A stretch of DNA of 64,000 bases from Eucommia ulmoides (lineage: Eukaryota > Streptophyta > Magnoliopsida > Garryales > Eucommiaceae): contig CM028335.1 in NCBI GenBank assembly GCA_016647705.1, positions 15,955,905 to 16,019,904 on the forward strand. The letters are read 5' to 3'. Position numbers and translations under genes: made by a program. The notes beneath the pieces are model-generated. The model did not search any database and was not told the DNA's origin. It worked only from the letters and a program-made list of their open reading frames with translations. Positions 32,705 to 43,789 of this stretch are shown in pieces. Each line of letters opens with the position of its first letter. Within the stretch, counting starts at the first letter, position 1.

Positions 32705-35700
32705 TGTTGGCCCAGTAAGCTACCCAAGAGGGAGGGTGAATTGGATAGTATTAAAAAATTATCAGAATAAAAATACTTCAAAAATCAAACAATTAATTTT
32801 ATCCTAAAATTAATTATTATCTTTATAACAACGGATAAGTGTAATAAGCTCTAAGTGCACACCCAAACAACACAAGATAAAATAAAGGAAATAGACAATG
32901 CAGTACACACCGATATATCCTGGTTCACCAAGTTACTCTTGACTAATCCAGTCCTCCGAGCCCCACGGAGATTCGTACCCACTAAACACTAAGATTCTTT
33001 TAAACAGGTAGGAACCAAACATTTACACAATGATTCTTTTCACAGGCTCAGAATCAACCTTTATAAATTTCTTTTCTCAGGCTCAGGAATAACCTCTTCT
33101 TTTTCCCAAACCCAAGAATAACCTCTACTTTTTACAGGCTTAAGAATAACCTAATTCTTTTTATACCTTAGGTTAAAGAATCAAAATCTCACAAAAACAC
33201 TCCAACTATTATTTTCCCAGGTAAGGATGGAATATTTACAAATCACTTACAATTAATTCTATAAAGGAAGAATTAACACCTCAATCTCTTTACCGGAAGA
33301 GATTGAAACCAAGCTACCCCTGATTAGATACCCCCAATAGTATCTAATCCGCACACAACTCACCAATTACAAGAAATTGATAAGTTCTTCTCACTTAGAG
33401 CTTCTACTACCTTAAATCAATTTAAACTCAATTAATGTCCTGATAATTACTAGTGATAGAATTAAGTAAGGAAACAAAAATCTGATTATAGAAATAATGT
33501 GGGTAGCACAAAATTGAGCACGTAATCAGATTATCTCACAAATCGTTTTAAAAGAATTTTTATGCTTTTAAAGTTTAAAAACGATTTGTCATACAATCAA
33601 TTAACTAAACAAGTAATGATAGCAATAGACTCAATTAAGAATATGCTTGGAACACTTTCACCAAAAATCTGATTATGATAAATATGAATAGCACACAAAT
33701 AAGTATGTAATCAGATTTTCACCAAAAATCGTTTTAAAATATTTTTATGCGATTTAAAGTTAAGAAAACGATTTTATCAAGATCTTATCAACCAAACAAA
33801 TATAGAAAAATAAATATGCAGTAAAGATTAATAGTTTGGAAAGATCTCACCCGGATAACACTAAAGAATTATAGATTGGAACGCTAAACAGCTCAACTCG
33901 GTGACGCTTACACAATCAGCGCTTTAACTCAAGAACTCCTCAATAATTAATCTCACAATTTGATCTCTTAAAATAATATTAGAACGATTACTCTTATAAA
34001 AGCTTATGAACTGAATAGTTCTTGATATGATGTGTGTGTTATATGAAATCCGCAGGTTTATATATAGGAAATTGAAACAAGCCCTCCAACAGCTAGTTTT
34101 TAAATGATAAGTATCTAAAAAACATCTATAGATCCCATATATCATTATCTTTCATTTTAGGTATATTTGACTTAATTATAGCTTTCAAAACATTCAAATT
34201 AGTCTCTCAAATATTTTTCAAACTCAAATCAATAGGATAAAAAGAATTATATGAACTAATTTGAGAAATAACCAAAATATATGAACCATATCTATAGGGA
34301 TAACAAAATATCAATGATATATTTTTAATACTATCATATCCCTAAAATTTCTCTCATATCTCAATCATAAATGGCTAGTAATGGCTACTATTTGATCTAG
34401 GGGTGTACACGGGTCGAAACCCGACCATATGGCCATAACCCGCCACCCGACCCGACCCTATCGGGTGAGAAAACCCTGGAACCGGCGACCGATCGTTGCA
34501 CATCAAAATTCGATCATTCTCGAGTTCGATGGGTGCCGGGCAGTTACGGTCGGGTGCTCAAGTTGTCACAGCAGAAATCAAACGAAAACCTATTCTCTAA
34601 TCAATACAGAAATCAAATGAAAACCCTAACCAAAGCAGAAATCAAAATCAAAGATCGAAAACTTATACTGCTAAACATTAACATCAAAGAACAAATCGAA
34701 CTCACCATTGGTCCATGAATGTCGCCGCCGTTTCTATCTCTCCCCATCGGTCCATCAACCTCGCCCGTTTGATCATTCTCTAGTTCGACAAAGCCACAAT
34801 ATTATCGCCGTTGTAATGCAATGAACGAACAAATGATGCTCATGGTCGAAGACGAAGAGAAGAAGAGAGGAAAAAAGAAAAAGAACTGAAGAAGAACGAA
34901 CGAGAAGAGAGGGGGCATGAAAAATGATGAGAAGAAAACCCTAAAATTCTCGTTTAAACAACTTTTCGGTCGGGTCGGGCCATCGGCGAGTAAGGGAAGG
35001 TAATATCCGAATATCGACCGAAAAGTAAGGGTCATTCGGATCGGGTTTTACCCGATCCGAATAGAATATCTCAAAGCCCGAAGATTTCGAGCCGGGCCCA
35101 GTCGGTTTGTTCGGGCGGGCCGGGCCGTCAAATTATTTGCACAGCCCTAATTTGATCAGAATCCTCAAAATCCTCTAAACCTAAAACAGACCATCAGGCG
35201 ACCGACAAACACCCATAAGTCGACCACTCGATTCAGGATACTAGCCAAGCCAAAATTCATTCGCCCATTGGTCGACCTAGAGATTTAGAGAGTTTCATTT
35301 GTGGTCATAGGTCGACCTCCATGTCGACTAATCAATTCAGAGAGTTCACTATTTAAGTGCAGGTCAACTTATCAGTCGACTGACTAATGCTGGAACACTT
35401 CTCCTAATTCGATTTTAATTCATTTTCTTTGACGTTTTTGCCCCTTTAACCGATTTCTTTTCTCAGTTAGCTCCACTAACTTCTTAAATTCAATTTTAAT
35501 TAATTATCTTTAATTCCTTTTCAATTACACATAGGAGCAAATAATTTCACTAATTAGGATCCTATCAAAACACACATAAATATAAAATTATTTTCGTATC
35601 GTGTGTGATCCTAATCGGGATACATTAAGAGTAAAAATAGATTAGAGTTGTTTTCACCTAGATTATTTGGAATCTTCAATCTCTTAATATCCGTCTCTGC

Positions 35701-35865
35701 ATCCTTCACAATTTCTTCATCATGTTTTCTTTGCATTATCTCTACATCCTTTACAATTACTTCATAATGTAGTCTGGAACTCTTTAAACTGAAACACTCA
35801 ATAAACATAGTAGTTCCACAAAAAATATTGATATTTAATTATTCATCAAAATCTTAGGATCAACA
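32705..35865 (-). mobile_element. Solo LTR of the Sirevirus-like family, copy 2, with nested MITE
   Basis: Starts (plus strand) 'tgttggcccagtaagctacc' and ends 'aggatcaaca', matching the family LTR in reverse. Perfect 5-bp TSD 'attct' (32700-32704 and 35866-35870). Without the MITE and its TSD, the LTR is about 2.40 kb, close to the other copies. Palindromic 'ggtcgacc' motifs lie at 35180-35400. Sequence on both sides of the insertion belongs to one interrupted 'caccacaacaaatatt' repeat, a further sign of a clean insertion. Confidence 0.92.
34398..35149. mobile_element. hAT-like MITE, copy 1, 8-bp TSD
   Basis: Ends 'taggggtgtacacgg' and, inwards from the right, 'tagggctgtgcaaata', forming an imperfect inverted repeat. 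Perfect 8-bp TSD 'atttgatc' (34390-34397 and 35150-35157), the length typical of hAT elements. Sub-terminal parts are rich in 'cccgaccc'/'gggtcggg' words. The 752-bp interior has no transposase; open frames are short and GA-rich. It is inserted in a solo LTR. Confidence 0.9.
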
Positions 35866-36049
35866 ATTCTTATCACTGTCGCCACCACAACAAATATTTG
35901 CTATCACCACTGCCACCACTACATTAAATATTTGTTATCACCACCGTCACCACATCATAAAACATTTACTATCACTACCTCTACCACCACAACAAATATT
36001 CACAACTATCATCGCCACCATTACAACAAATAATCACCATCACATAGGT
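35866..36049. repeat. Interrupted 'caccac(c/a)acaacaaatatt' repeat
   Basis: Diverged copies of 'caccaccacaacaaatatt' and 'tatcaccac(t/c)gccaccac', spaced about 45-55 bp, at 35880-36030. The run begins left of the solo LTR ('caaccacaataaatattc', 32685-32703), so one microsatellite-like tract was split by the LTR retroelement. Confidence 0.7.
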
Positions 36050-36400
36050 AGTAGGTAATACATATTAGAAAAATAAACGATCTTATAAGAGATTGGCACA
36101 AAAAAAAAATTAAAACTTATAACTCTAAAAAATTAAGATTCACATGGAATAATATATATCTTAAAAGGTATCAATTAATAAATATTTATATTTTAAGGAA
36201 GTTTATTACAATAAACATTTTGAAACTTGAGGGGATCAATTGCAACGTTCAATCGTAATTTGACTTCGTCTCTGTTTAAAAATACATTGAAACAAATATT
36301 TTGATGAATTGAAACGTTGCTCACAATTTTTTGTAACATTAAATAGTTTTATTTTTTAAGGTATATACAAGTTTGTCATATTAACTTTACTTAAAAACTC
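36050..36400. repeat. Direct repeat A (partner at 46451-46866)
   Basis: Shares with 46451-46866: 'acatattagaaa', 'aattggcac'-like text, 'tcaattaataaatatttata', 'acattttgaaacttga', 'caatcgtaatttgacttc' and 'gtaacattaaat', all in order. Copy A lacks about 80 bases present in its partner. The LTR element at 36671-46095 lies between the two. Confidence 0.75.
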
Positions 36401-36670
36401 TAGAGATGTTAGTCCGGTTGATAAAATGAGGTATTTCATTTTGTCTGTATGAAAAATAGAGTAAGTGCAACTTACAAGTCTGTTTTGTACAAAAGCCTAA
36501 AAGAAAATGGAAAAAAAACAGAATAAAAAAAAAAAGGGGTAAATTTGATCATTATTTTACAAGGTTTATACCTTTACCTCTCTCATTTTGTTCAAAATCA
36601 TAAATTTATCCATCTTTTGAAAAATGGTAGTCAATACATGTCCTTAAAAAATATATTTTTTAGGGTAAAT

Positions 36671-38965
36671 TGTTGATCCAGAGATTTTGATGGACAATTA
36701 AGTGTTAATATTTTTTGTGGAACTAATGTGTTTATTGAGTGTTTCAGTTTAAATAGTTTTATTCAAGATAATATCATGAAATAATTATGAAGGATGCAGA
36801 GACGGATATTAAAGATTATTGAAGATTCTAAAGATACTAGGAAAAAACAACTCAAATTCTTTTTACTGTTAATGCATCCCGATTAAGATCACAAACGACA
36901 CAAGTTAATTGATTTATATTTATGTGTGATTTAATTAAGGTCCTAATTATTGTCAAATATTTGCTCCAATATGAAATTGAAAAATAAAAATTGACCTGAG
37001 TAAGATTAGTATTTAAAATTGATTATTAGTGTCAATTTAGTTAATTATGAAAAGAAATTGGTTAAAGGGTTGAAAATATCGAAGATTGGAATTGAAATAA
37101 ATTGAGGAGAAAATGTTCTAGCAACAATTGGTCAACCGACCAAGGAGATTTGGTCAACCGATGGGCAATGGCTATAAAAATAATGCCTCTGAATTGATCG
37201 GTCAACTAGACTAGGGGAGATCGGTCAACCAATGACCGAAAGCTAAATTCCCTATATCGATCCGTCAACCGACCAGGGCCGAAATTAGGCCTGAGAAGGC
37301 ATCATGTATCAATCAGTCAACCAACCTGTGTATGAGCAATGGCTAGGATACATCCTATATCCATCGGTCGACTGATGGGCAGAGGTCGGTCAACCGACTA
37401 GGCTATTTCCATTTTTGAAGATTTTCGGGATTTGATCAAAACTAGCCATTAACTAGTCGTTATTTGCTTACCTGAATGAAATATCTTAGGCATTTAGATA
37501 TATTGATGATATGTTACTCATATTTGGATATCCCTATAGATATGGTACATAAAATTATTGGTGTTTCTCAATTAAGTATATTTAATATTTTCTATCTATT
37601 TGATTTGAGATTGATAATTAACTTTGGGACTTAATTGAATATTTTAAAATTCATATTTAAGTGAATTGGACTAGGATTAAATGATATTAATATATGGGGT
37701 CTATATGTGCATTTAATTGTTATATCTTGAGGGAACTAGCCGTTAGAGGGTCTATTTCAAATCAGCTTAAATAGACTTACGATTTTTTAGATGAATACAT
37801 CACTTCAATCAAGAACTATCAATTCCTAAACTTTCTAAGAGTTTCTATTCTGAGATTATAGCGAGAAATCAATTGTAAGATCAATTGTGTGAAAAGTTTT
37901 TGAGTTAAAGCACTAATTGTTTTGGCATCACTGATCTGAGTTGTCTAACGATTGAATTTTCAATCTTTCGGTGGTATCTTGATGAGAACTTTCCAAGCTA
38001 TTTACTCTTTATTGTGAAATTATATTCTTATTTTTGCTTAGTTGATAAGATTTTGTTAAAAACGTTTTTAAATTTTAAAAAGCATAAAAAATTATTTTAA
38101 AACGATTTTGTGATTATCTAATTACGTGCTTAAATTATGTGTTACCCACACTTTATATATTCAGATATTGAATTCCTCACGTAAATTCTATCACTGGTAA
38201 TTTCGGGACATTAATTGAATTTAATTGATTTGAAATGGTAGAAGCTCCGAGTGAAAAGAAATTCATTGATTTTTATAATTGGTGAGTTTGTGCCGATTAG
38301 ATACTATTGGGAGTATCTGGTCAGAGGTAACTTGGATTTCAATCTTTTCCAAAAAAACAAATTAAGGTTTGATTTTTACCTAGTGAATAAAAAAGTTAGA
38401 TTATTCTTTTCCCTTAAAAATAATTAGGCTTGATTCTTCTTGATGAGAATTACTTTTGAGTGAATTGTAACGGTTTTATCCTTACTGGTAAAAATGATAC
38501 TTGGAGTATTTTAGGAGGTTTGATTCTTAGCCTAGTAAAAGTATTAGGTTAGTCTTTAACTTGAAAAAAAAGATAAGGTTCTTCTTTAACTTGTGAAAAG
38601 GGAATTGTAAAGGTTGATTATGAGCTTGTGAAAAGAATCATTATAAGGGTTTGGTTCCTATTTATTAAAGGGATCAAGTGGTTTAGTGGGTGCGAATCTC
38701 CATGGAGCTCGGAGGACTAGATTAGCCAAGAGTAGTTTGGTGAACCAATATATATCCTTGTGTACTTCTTTGTTTAGTTTATTTATATTTTGTTGTTTGG
38801 GTGTGCACCTAGATTAAATACACTTATTCGCTGCATTATAAAGATAATAATTGATTTAGGGTAAATCAATTATTTGACTAATTAAGTGCTGAGAATATAA
38901 GAAATTTGTTTAAATTTTTTATAACTACCTAATTCACCCCCTCTTAGGTAGCTCACTAGCCAACA
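36671..38965 (+). repeat. 5' LTR of the Sirevirus-like element
   Basis: 2,295 bp. U3 carries eight 'atcggtcaaccgatc'-like palindromic motifs (37125-37405), then a TATA-like 'cttaaatagact' (about 37767). The last ~40 bases contain the pyrimidine-rich 'ttcaccccctctt'. The palindrome cluster upstream of the promoter resembles the regulatory palindrome clusters described in Sirevirus LTRs. Confidence 0.9.
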
Positions 38966-38967
38966 AT

Positions 38968-38979
38968 TGGTATAAGAGC
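38968..38979 (+). promoter_or_regulatory. Primer-binding site for initiator tRNA-Met
   Basis: 'tggtataagagc', one mismatch from the standard TGGTATCAGAGC of copia elements, two bases after the LTR end. Confidence 0.85.
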
Positions 38980-38994
38980 TGGTTTTAGCTCAAC

Positions 38995-40357
38995 ATGGTT
39001 CACAGCCTAACTAAACACGATCACATGGAGTGCACTGATTCTGATATTATTTATACTAATATTGAGTCTTCCACTTCTTCCAATAGTCATTGTTCTGCTC
39101 GTGAGAATGGTGGAATTCGTGATGATGAGAATACAGATAAGGCTATTGAGATACTTATTGCCCTTACCTATGTTTTTGGAAAAGATAATTTCAAACTTGG
39201 GCAAAAAATTGCACCCCTTGAAAATAAAAAAATTAGTACTGTCAAATCTCTTAAGAAAAAAAAATTGGAAAAATATTTTGAAACTGTTGAATTTACAAAT
39301 GCTTTATCTGAAATTGGTAAATTTTATGAAAAAATTGAGTCTCATGAAGATTAGAACGAGATTTTGAAAAATGATAGTTATGATCTTCAGCAGAATGATT
39401 TTAAAAAGAAAAATCTTGAAACTTTAAATTATGCCTTGAATATTGAGTTGGAAAATACAAGGTGCAAGTTTGATAGAGCTCGTGTAAAAATCCATTTTGT
39501 TGAAAATACGTGTCAAATTCTTAAGAATGATCTTGAATTTATGCATAAGAAGAATTTTGGTCTACAGGTAAATGTTAGCATAACAGAGCGATTACTTGAA
39601 AAGACACAAAAGGAGCTTGATGAAGCAATGAATAAATTCAAAGATATTAAGGGAACTAAACTTATTGAAAAACCAATAGTCGCTAAAATATCACCAATGA
39701 TACCGTGCTCCCATGCAAAACAATGACTATCCGAAGAGACGTATTAACAATGATAAATGTTTCTATTGTGGGAAGTATGGTCATTTTGAAAAATCTTTTT
39801 ATTTATTACATGGTTACCATGTCGGGTCTAGACATAACTAAATACCAAAAAGAGAAAACTTTTATGCAGGTACAAATCGGAGATTTAAGTAAACACGAGG
39901 ATACAATGAATATTACATGCCGACAAGGAAGTCAAGATTCAATGTACCTAAGAGGAAGAATCAGGTTGAGCAAAATGGAAGGATCAAAGAGCAAAAAGTT
40001 CGTTACATGAAATCCAACAATCCTCAACTGGCGAGATATCAATACAAGAAAAGAACAGTGTATAAAGCAGTGGCGAAGTAGAATGAGGAAAAGCAACTTA
40101 AACCAACTAACAAAGGCAAAGAAATTATTATCGAATCAATCCCGACAAAGTCTAATACAAGGAAAGAGGAAATCAAAGTAACAAATAAAGCAAAAGAAAA
40201 AATAGTGGATTCAAAGAACACTAAGCTTAAAATTAGTAATCCACCAAAGGTACACACTCCAATTGCTCCCAAGGACGATCCGGGTATGTCAAACTTTTTA
40301 AAGTTCAAGTATATTAAATTTGTTAAGGAGACAGATCATTCACATTTTAAAAATTAG
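38995..40357 (+). pseudogene. gag: Sirevirus-type gag, decayed
   Basis: From the ATG at 38995 one frame runs to a stop at 39352 and resumes to 39724 without a shift. This part is rich in Lys/Glu/Leu heptads ('ITERLLEKTQKELDEAMNKF'), predicting coiled coil. After a frameshift, a CCHC-type zinc knuckle appears: Cys codons at 39758 and 39767 and His at 39782. The final Cys position holds Phe (39797-39799), so the knuckle is broken. A basic C-terminal tail follows ('KKRTVYKAVAK', 40040-40080) and ends at 40357. The usual N-terminal capsid part seems shortened: only about 450 codons remain in total. Confidence 0.75.
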
Positions 40358-40508
40358 GTATTTATGATATGGGAGGGTGGGTGTATAAGTGTATGGGTTT
40401 GAAAATATTTTAAATAATATATGTAGATCAAAATAAGAGGTAAAAATCAAGCTAAGTAGATCAATTAGGGTTTAAATACACGAACATGTGTGCTTAAACT
40501 GCACTGAC

Positions 40509-40633
40509 AGTCAACCGATTGGAAGTCTGTCGGTTAACCGACGATTACAGGCCTGCAAAAGTTGGAGGTATTGTTGTGGTCGGTCAACCGACCCTTGAAC
40601 GGTCGGTCAACCGATTGTTACAGGATTTATATC
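40509..40633 (+). promoter_or_regulatory. Candidate internal promoter upstream of the env-like ORF
   Basis: Four 'gtcggt(c/t)aaccga'-type palindromes (40509-40617), the same motif as in the LTR U3, are followed immediately by a TATA-like 'gatttatatcc' (40624-40633). A pyrimidine-rich leader with no long frame then runs to the ATG at 40905. The layout copies that of the LTR promoter. Function is inference. Confidence 0.45.
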
Positions 40634-40904
40634 CCCTAGCCCATTCATTTCATCCATTTTGGTTTTGAAACCCTTTCTCTCCAAAAACCTTTCATCTCCC
40701 AAGTATTTTCATTCTAAATCTTCATGAAATGAACACGTTTTGACTTGCATCTGAAGATCTAGGGCTCAGAACTATGATTTGGAAACCTATTGCTTCAAAA
40801 TAAGGTTGGTTCTTCTCTCTTTCCTCTAGGGTTTTGGTTTGGACTTCATATAAGTTAGATCTTTTGAGTTTTCTTGGTTGGTTGTTCTTTAAATCGTGAG
40901 AAAA

Positions 40905-43040
40905 ATGCCTAGAATTAAGTTGTCTGCCCTAAGAGAAAAGTTTGACAAAACTCAGTTTAGGAACAATGAGAAAGAACTAAAATATAAATCGGAATTTGCT
41001 AATTGAAAAATTGTGTGTTTGCACCCATAGATTTCAATTGTCTAAAGAAGAAAAATCTTGAGATTGAATTGTTTATTAGTGCCTTAGGTTGGACTGATTT
41101 TGTCACTTCAAATAATAAGTGGATGTCGATTTGGGTAAGGATGTTCTATAGCAACCTTAGATTTGATGATGTTTATATGACATCTTTTGTTAAGGGAAAA
41201 TAAATTAGGTTCGATAGGGCTCTTCTGAGTAAGATTTTGAAGTTGGAAAGAGGAGATGTGTTTCTCTTCAATACCCCTCATTGGCTTTCAAGAAACTTTA
41301 ATAGAAAAGAAATTGCAGAAAAGTTTGATTTGGATGGAGACAAAGCGGGATCATTATCACTTGAGCACTGACTCATTCATTTGGTGATCTCATACACAAT
41401 TGTGCTTAGAGGGAAAAGTCATGCAAATGTGAATGACTTTGATCTATATTTGTTAAATGAGATTGTCGAGGGGAGAAAATTAGAGTTAGCCCGTATTATG
41501 ATTGACCACATGAAATACCATCTGCAGAAACCGTTTAGAGTATTACCCTATGCTGATGCGCTTTAGAGAGTGTTTGATCACTTTAGAGTGAGAGCTAATC
41601 AGGAGGAAAGTAAATTCCTCTCGATTCCTCTCGATTACCCCAGGATGGATAAATGTGGGTAATATTGTGTTGATGGGGTAAAGGTTCAGGAAGGACAGAT
41701 GGGTGAAAAAGTAGGGTAAAGAAAGACAAAGAATGATGGTTGATGAAAAAGAAGAAGATAAAGATGATGAGAAAGAAATGAGCTCAAAGGATAAGATAGA
41801 CTTATTGCATGATCAAATTGATGATCTTCGGGAATATGCAAACATAATGGATCATCGGATGGCAAGGCTAAAAAGTTGTATGGCTCAGATGAATATAAAC
41901 ATGGAGGTTGAATTTGGCAGAATCACGAGTAGGGGTGTGCACTGGTCGGGTGGGGGGAAATTTAGGGTATCCCGACACCCGACCCAATACTGTTTGAGTG
42001 AGAAAAATCTCACCCGATTTCGACCGATTAATTACTGGAATCCGAAAAAGGTCGGGTGAGGTTTCAAAACATGGAGATTTAGAGATTTAGAAAAGAGAAA
42101 TAGTTTTGAATCCAAACTTTCGATTAGCTTGTTGGCAGATTTAAAACCCTAAACATGGAGATTTAGAGAAGAGAAACAATTTCGAATAAAACCCTAAACA
42201 GATTTAACTTCTAGGCAGATTTAATATTTCAATTTTCAAAACCCCTAAACAAGTAAACATAAAAGATCAAACAGAAGATGATAATAATCTATTGAAATTT
42301 GAAACTCGTCGTTTAAGCAACATCAAAAGCCTCTGAAGTCTGAATAGACTGAATTCACAAGAACACAATCGAATAGGACTTGAATAGAGTGATTGAGGAA
42401 TAAAGATTAGATGAGGAACGAAGATTAGGGAGGCATCTTTGGATTATGAACGAGAACGACGATGTCAAGACTCGCGAAAACCCTAAGCGGCGGCTGCGAT
42501 TTCAAATGAATGAAATGAGAAAACCCTAGAATATTTAACTATTTATACTAGGTGTCTGGCCAAATCGAGTTTGGTGGGTGGAGCTCTATTGGATCTGCTA
42601 TCTGATCTGATGTATGAGAGAACAATTGGGTTTCACCCGATTTCGACCAATAATAAATAGTACACCCGATGTTTTTCGGGCGGGTCCAATTGACAAATGC
42701 AGATGGGTCGGGTTTATAGGTTCCCTACACAGCCCTAATCACAAGCAACTTGGAACAAATGTTCTAGTTTATGCATATCTCGTAGTATGCATCACAGCAG
42801 CAGTTTAGTGCACAACAACGTTACAGCAAACAAACTTCATTTGTAGCACAACAGTTCTTTAGAGGACCGTCTGCAACTAGACCATCAAGAACGGGGCCAT
42901 CAGGGGCAGGGCCGTCAATGTCTTATTATCAACAAATGCCTTTGAGTTCGAATATCCAGCCAGTCGTCCAGTATCCGCAGCAGTCTACTACCAGTCCATT
43001 AGGACCATATTATCCATTTACCAGACAAGGTTCTCACTAG
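40905..43040 (+). pseudogene. env-like / 'putative plant transposon protein' ORF, broken and split by a MITE
   Basis: Begins 'MPRIKLSALREKFDKTQF' and passes several stops and frameshifts. A middle section contains 'WVRMFYSNLRFDDVYMTSFV' then 'IRFDRALLSKILKL' (about 41130-41245), and a helical part 'ARIMIDHMKYHLQKPFRVLP' (about 41490-41560). An acidic, Lys/Glu-rich coil (41733-41930) follows. The frame is cut by the MITE at 41930-42737. Beyond it lies a Gln/Ser/Pro-rich tail ('PQQSTTSPLGPYYPFTRQGS') ending with TAG at 43038. The 'FYSNL...VRGK' pattern is what I know from plant retroelement third-ORF/env-like proteins and the 'putative plant transposon protein' domain. No obvious signal peptide or membrane segment was seen, so an envelope role is unsupported. 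Inactive. Confidence 0.6.
41930..42737. mobile_element. hAT-like MITE, copy 2, 8-bp TSD
   Basis: Ends 'taggggtgtgcactgg' and, inwards from the right, 'tagggctgtgtaggg'. TSD 'atcacgag' (41922-41929) versus 'atcacaag' (42738-42745), one mismatch in eight. Same family as 34398-35149 by its ends and its sub-terminal 'gtcgggtg'/'cacccgat' words. The 808-bp interior is AT-rich with 'aaaccctaaac' phrases and no transposase. It disrupts the env-like ORF. Confidence 0.88.
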
Positions 43041-43789
43041 CTCATCTTCTATCTTTCTTAGTTTGGTTATGTTATTTGAATATGTCGCACATTGATATTT
43101 TTGGTTTGTAATAGTTAATTTAGGATTGTGTGGAACTTGACTTAGTACTTTGTCGATTTTGATGGTTTGACTAGATTTGATCATATTTTGCTAAATATTT
43201 ATCTCTATGATGATCCACATATATTTTGGAAAATTGAAAATAATTTTTTGTGCTTAAAAAGATGATTTTGTTCTCTTATTAGTTGATATGTTTTAAAATT
43301 ATTTATGAGATAATATGGTTTTAAAAGAGTTGATAAGCTTCAAAGAATTAATATGTTTTAAGAAATACTTATTTGGCTTACAATGTTTTTGGTTCATCTT
43401 TCCCACTTTTTGAGATGACAAAGGGGGAGAATATATGTTGATGTTTATTGAATATCTTTATTAAAAGAAAATTGATTGATAAAAGAGTTAAAAATATAAA
43501 GGGGAAACCATGTTTGCACTTAAAACGAGTTAGTTAATGTTTAGGACTTGTTTGCCTAAGCATTGCACTAATATAGAGGGAGAACATTGTTGATATGATC
43601 GTGTTATGCTTTATTAAATATCTATAATTATTTTATTGATCATATTTTGTTCTATATTTATTGAATTATCTTCATGATTATGCTTTAACGAGTTAAAAAA
43701 AATCGTTCTTGGATTTGGGGGGAGCGTGGTTACATTCTTATTGTGAAGAAAATATCAAAATTAATTGTCATCATAAAAAAGATAGAGAT
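43041..43789 (+). other. 3' untranslated region with repeated polypurine tracts
   Basis: Non-coding. Purine-rich runs 'aaagggggaga' (43420-43430), 'agagggagaac' (43574-43584) and 'ttggggggagcg' (43714-43725) precede the 3' LTR, and 'aaaaaagatagagat' abuts it. Several polypurine tracts before the LTR are a known Sirevirus trait. Confidence 0.6.

Noticed and set aside
40905-43040. Interpretation as a true viral envelope gene
   Set aside because: No signal peptide or transmembrane segment is visible; 'env-like' here is only the customary name for a third ORF in such elements.
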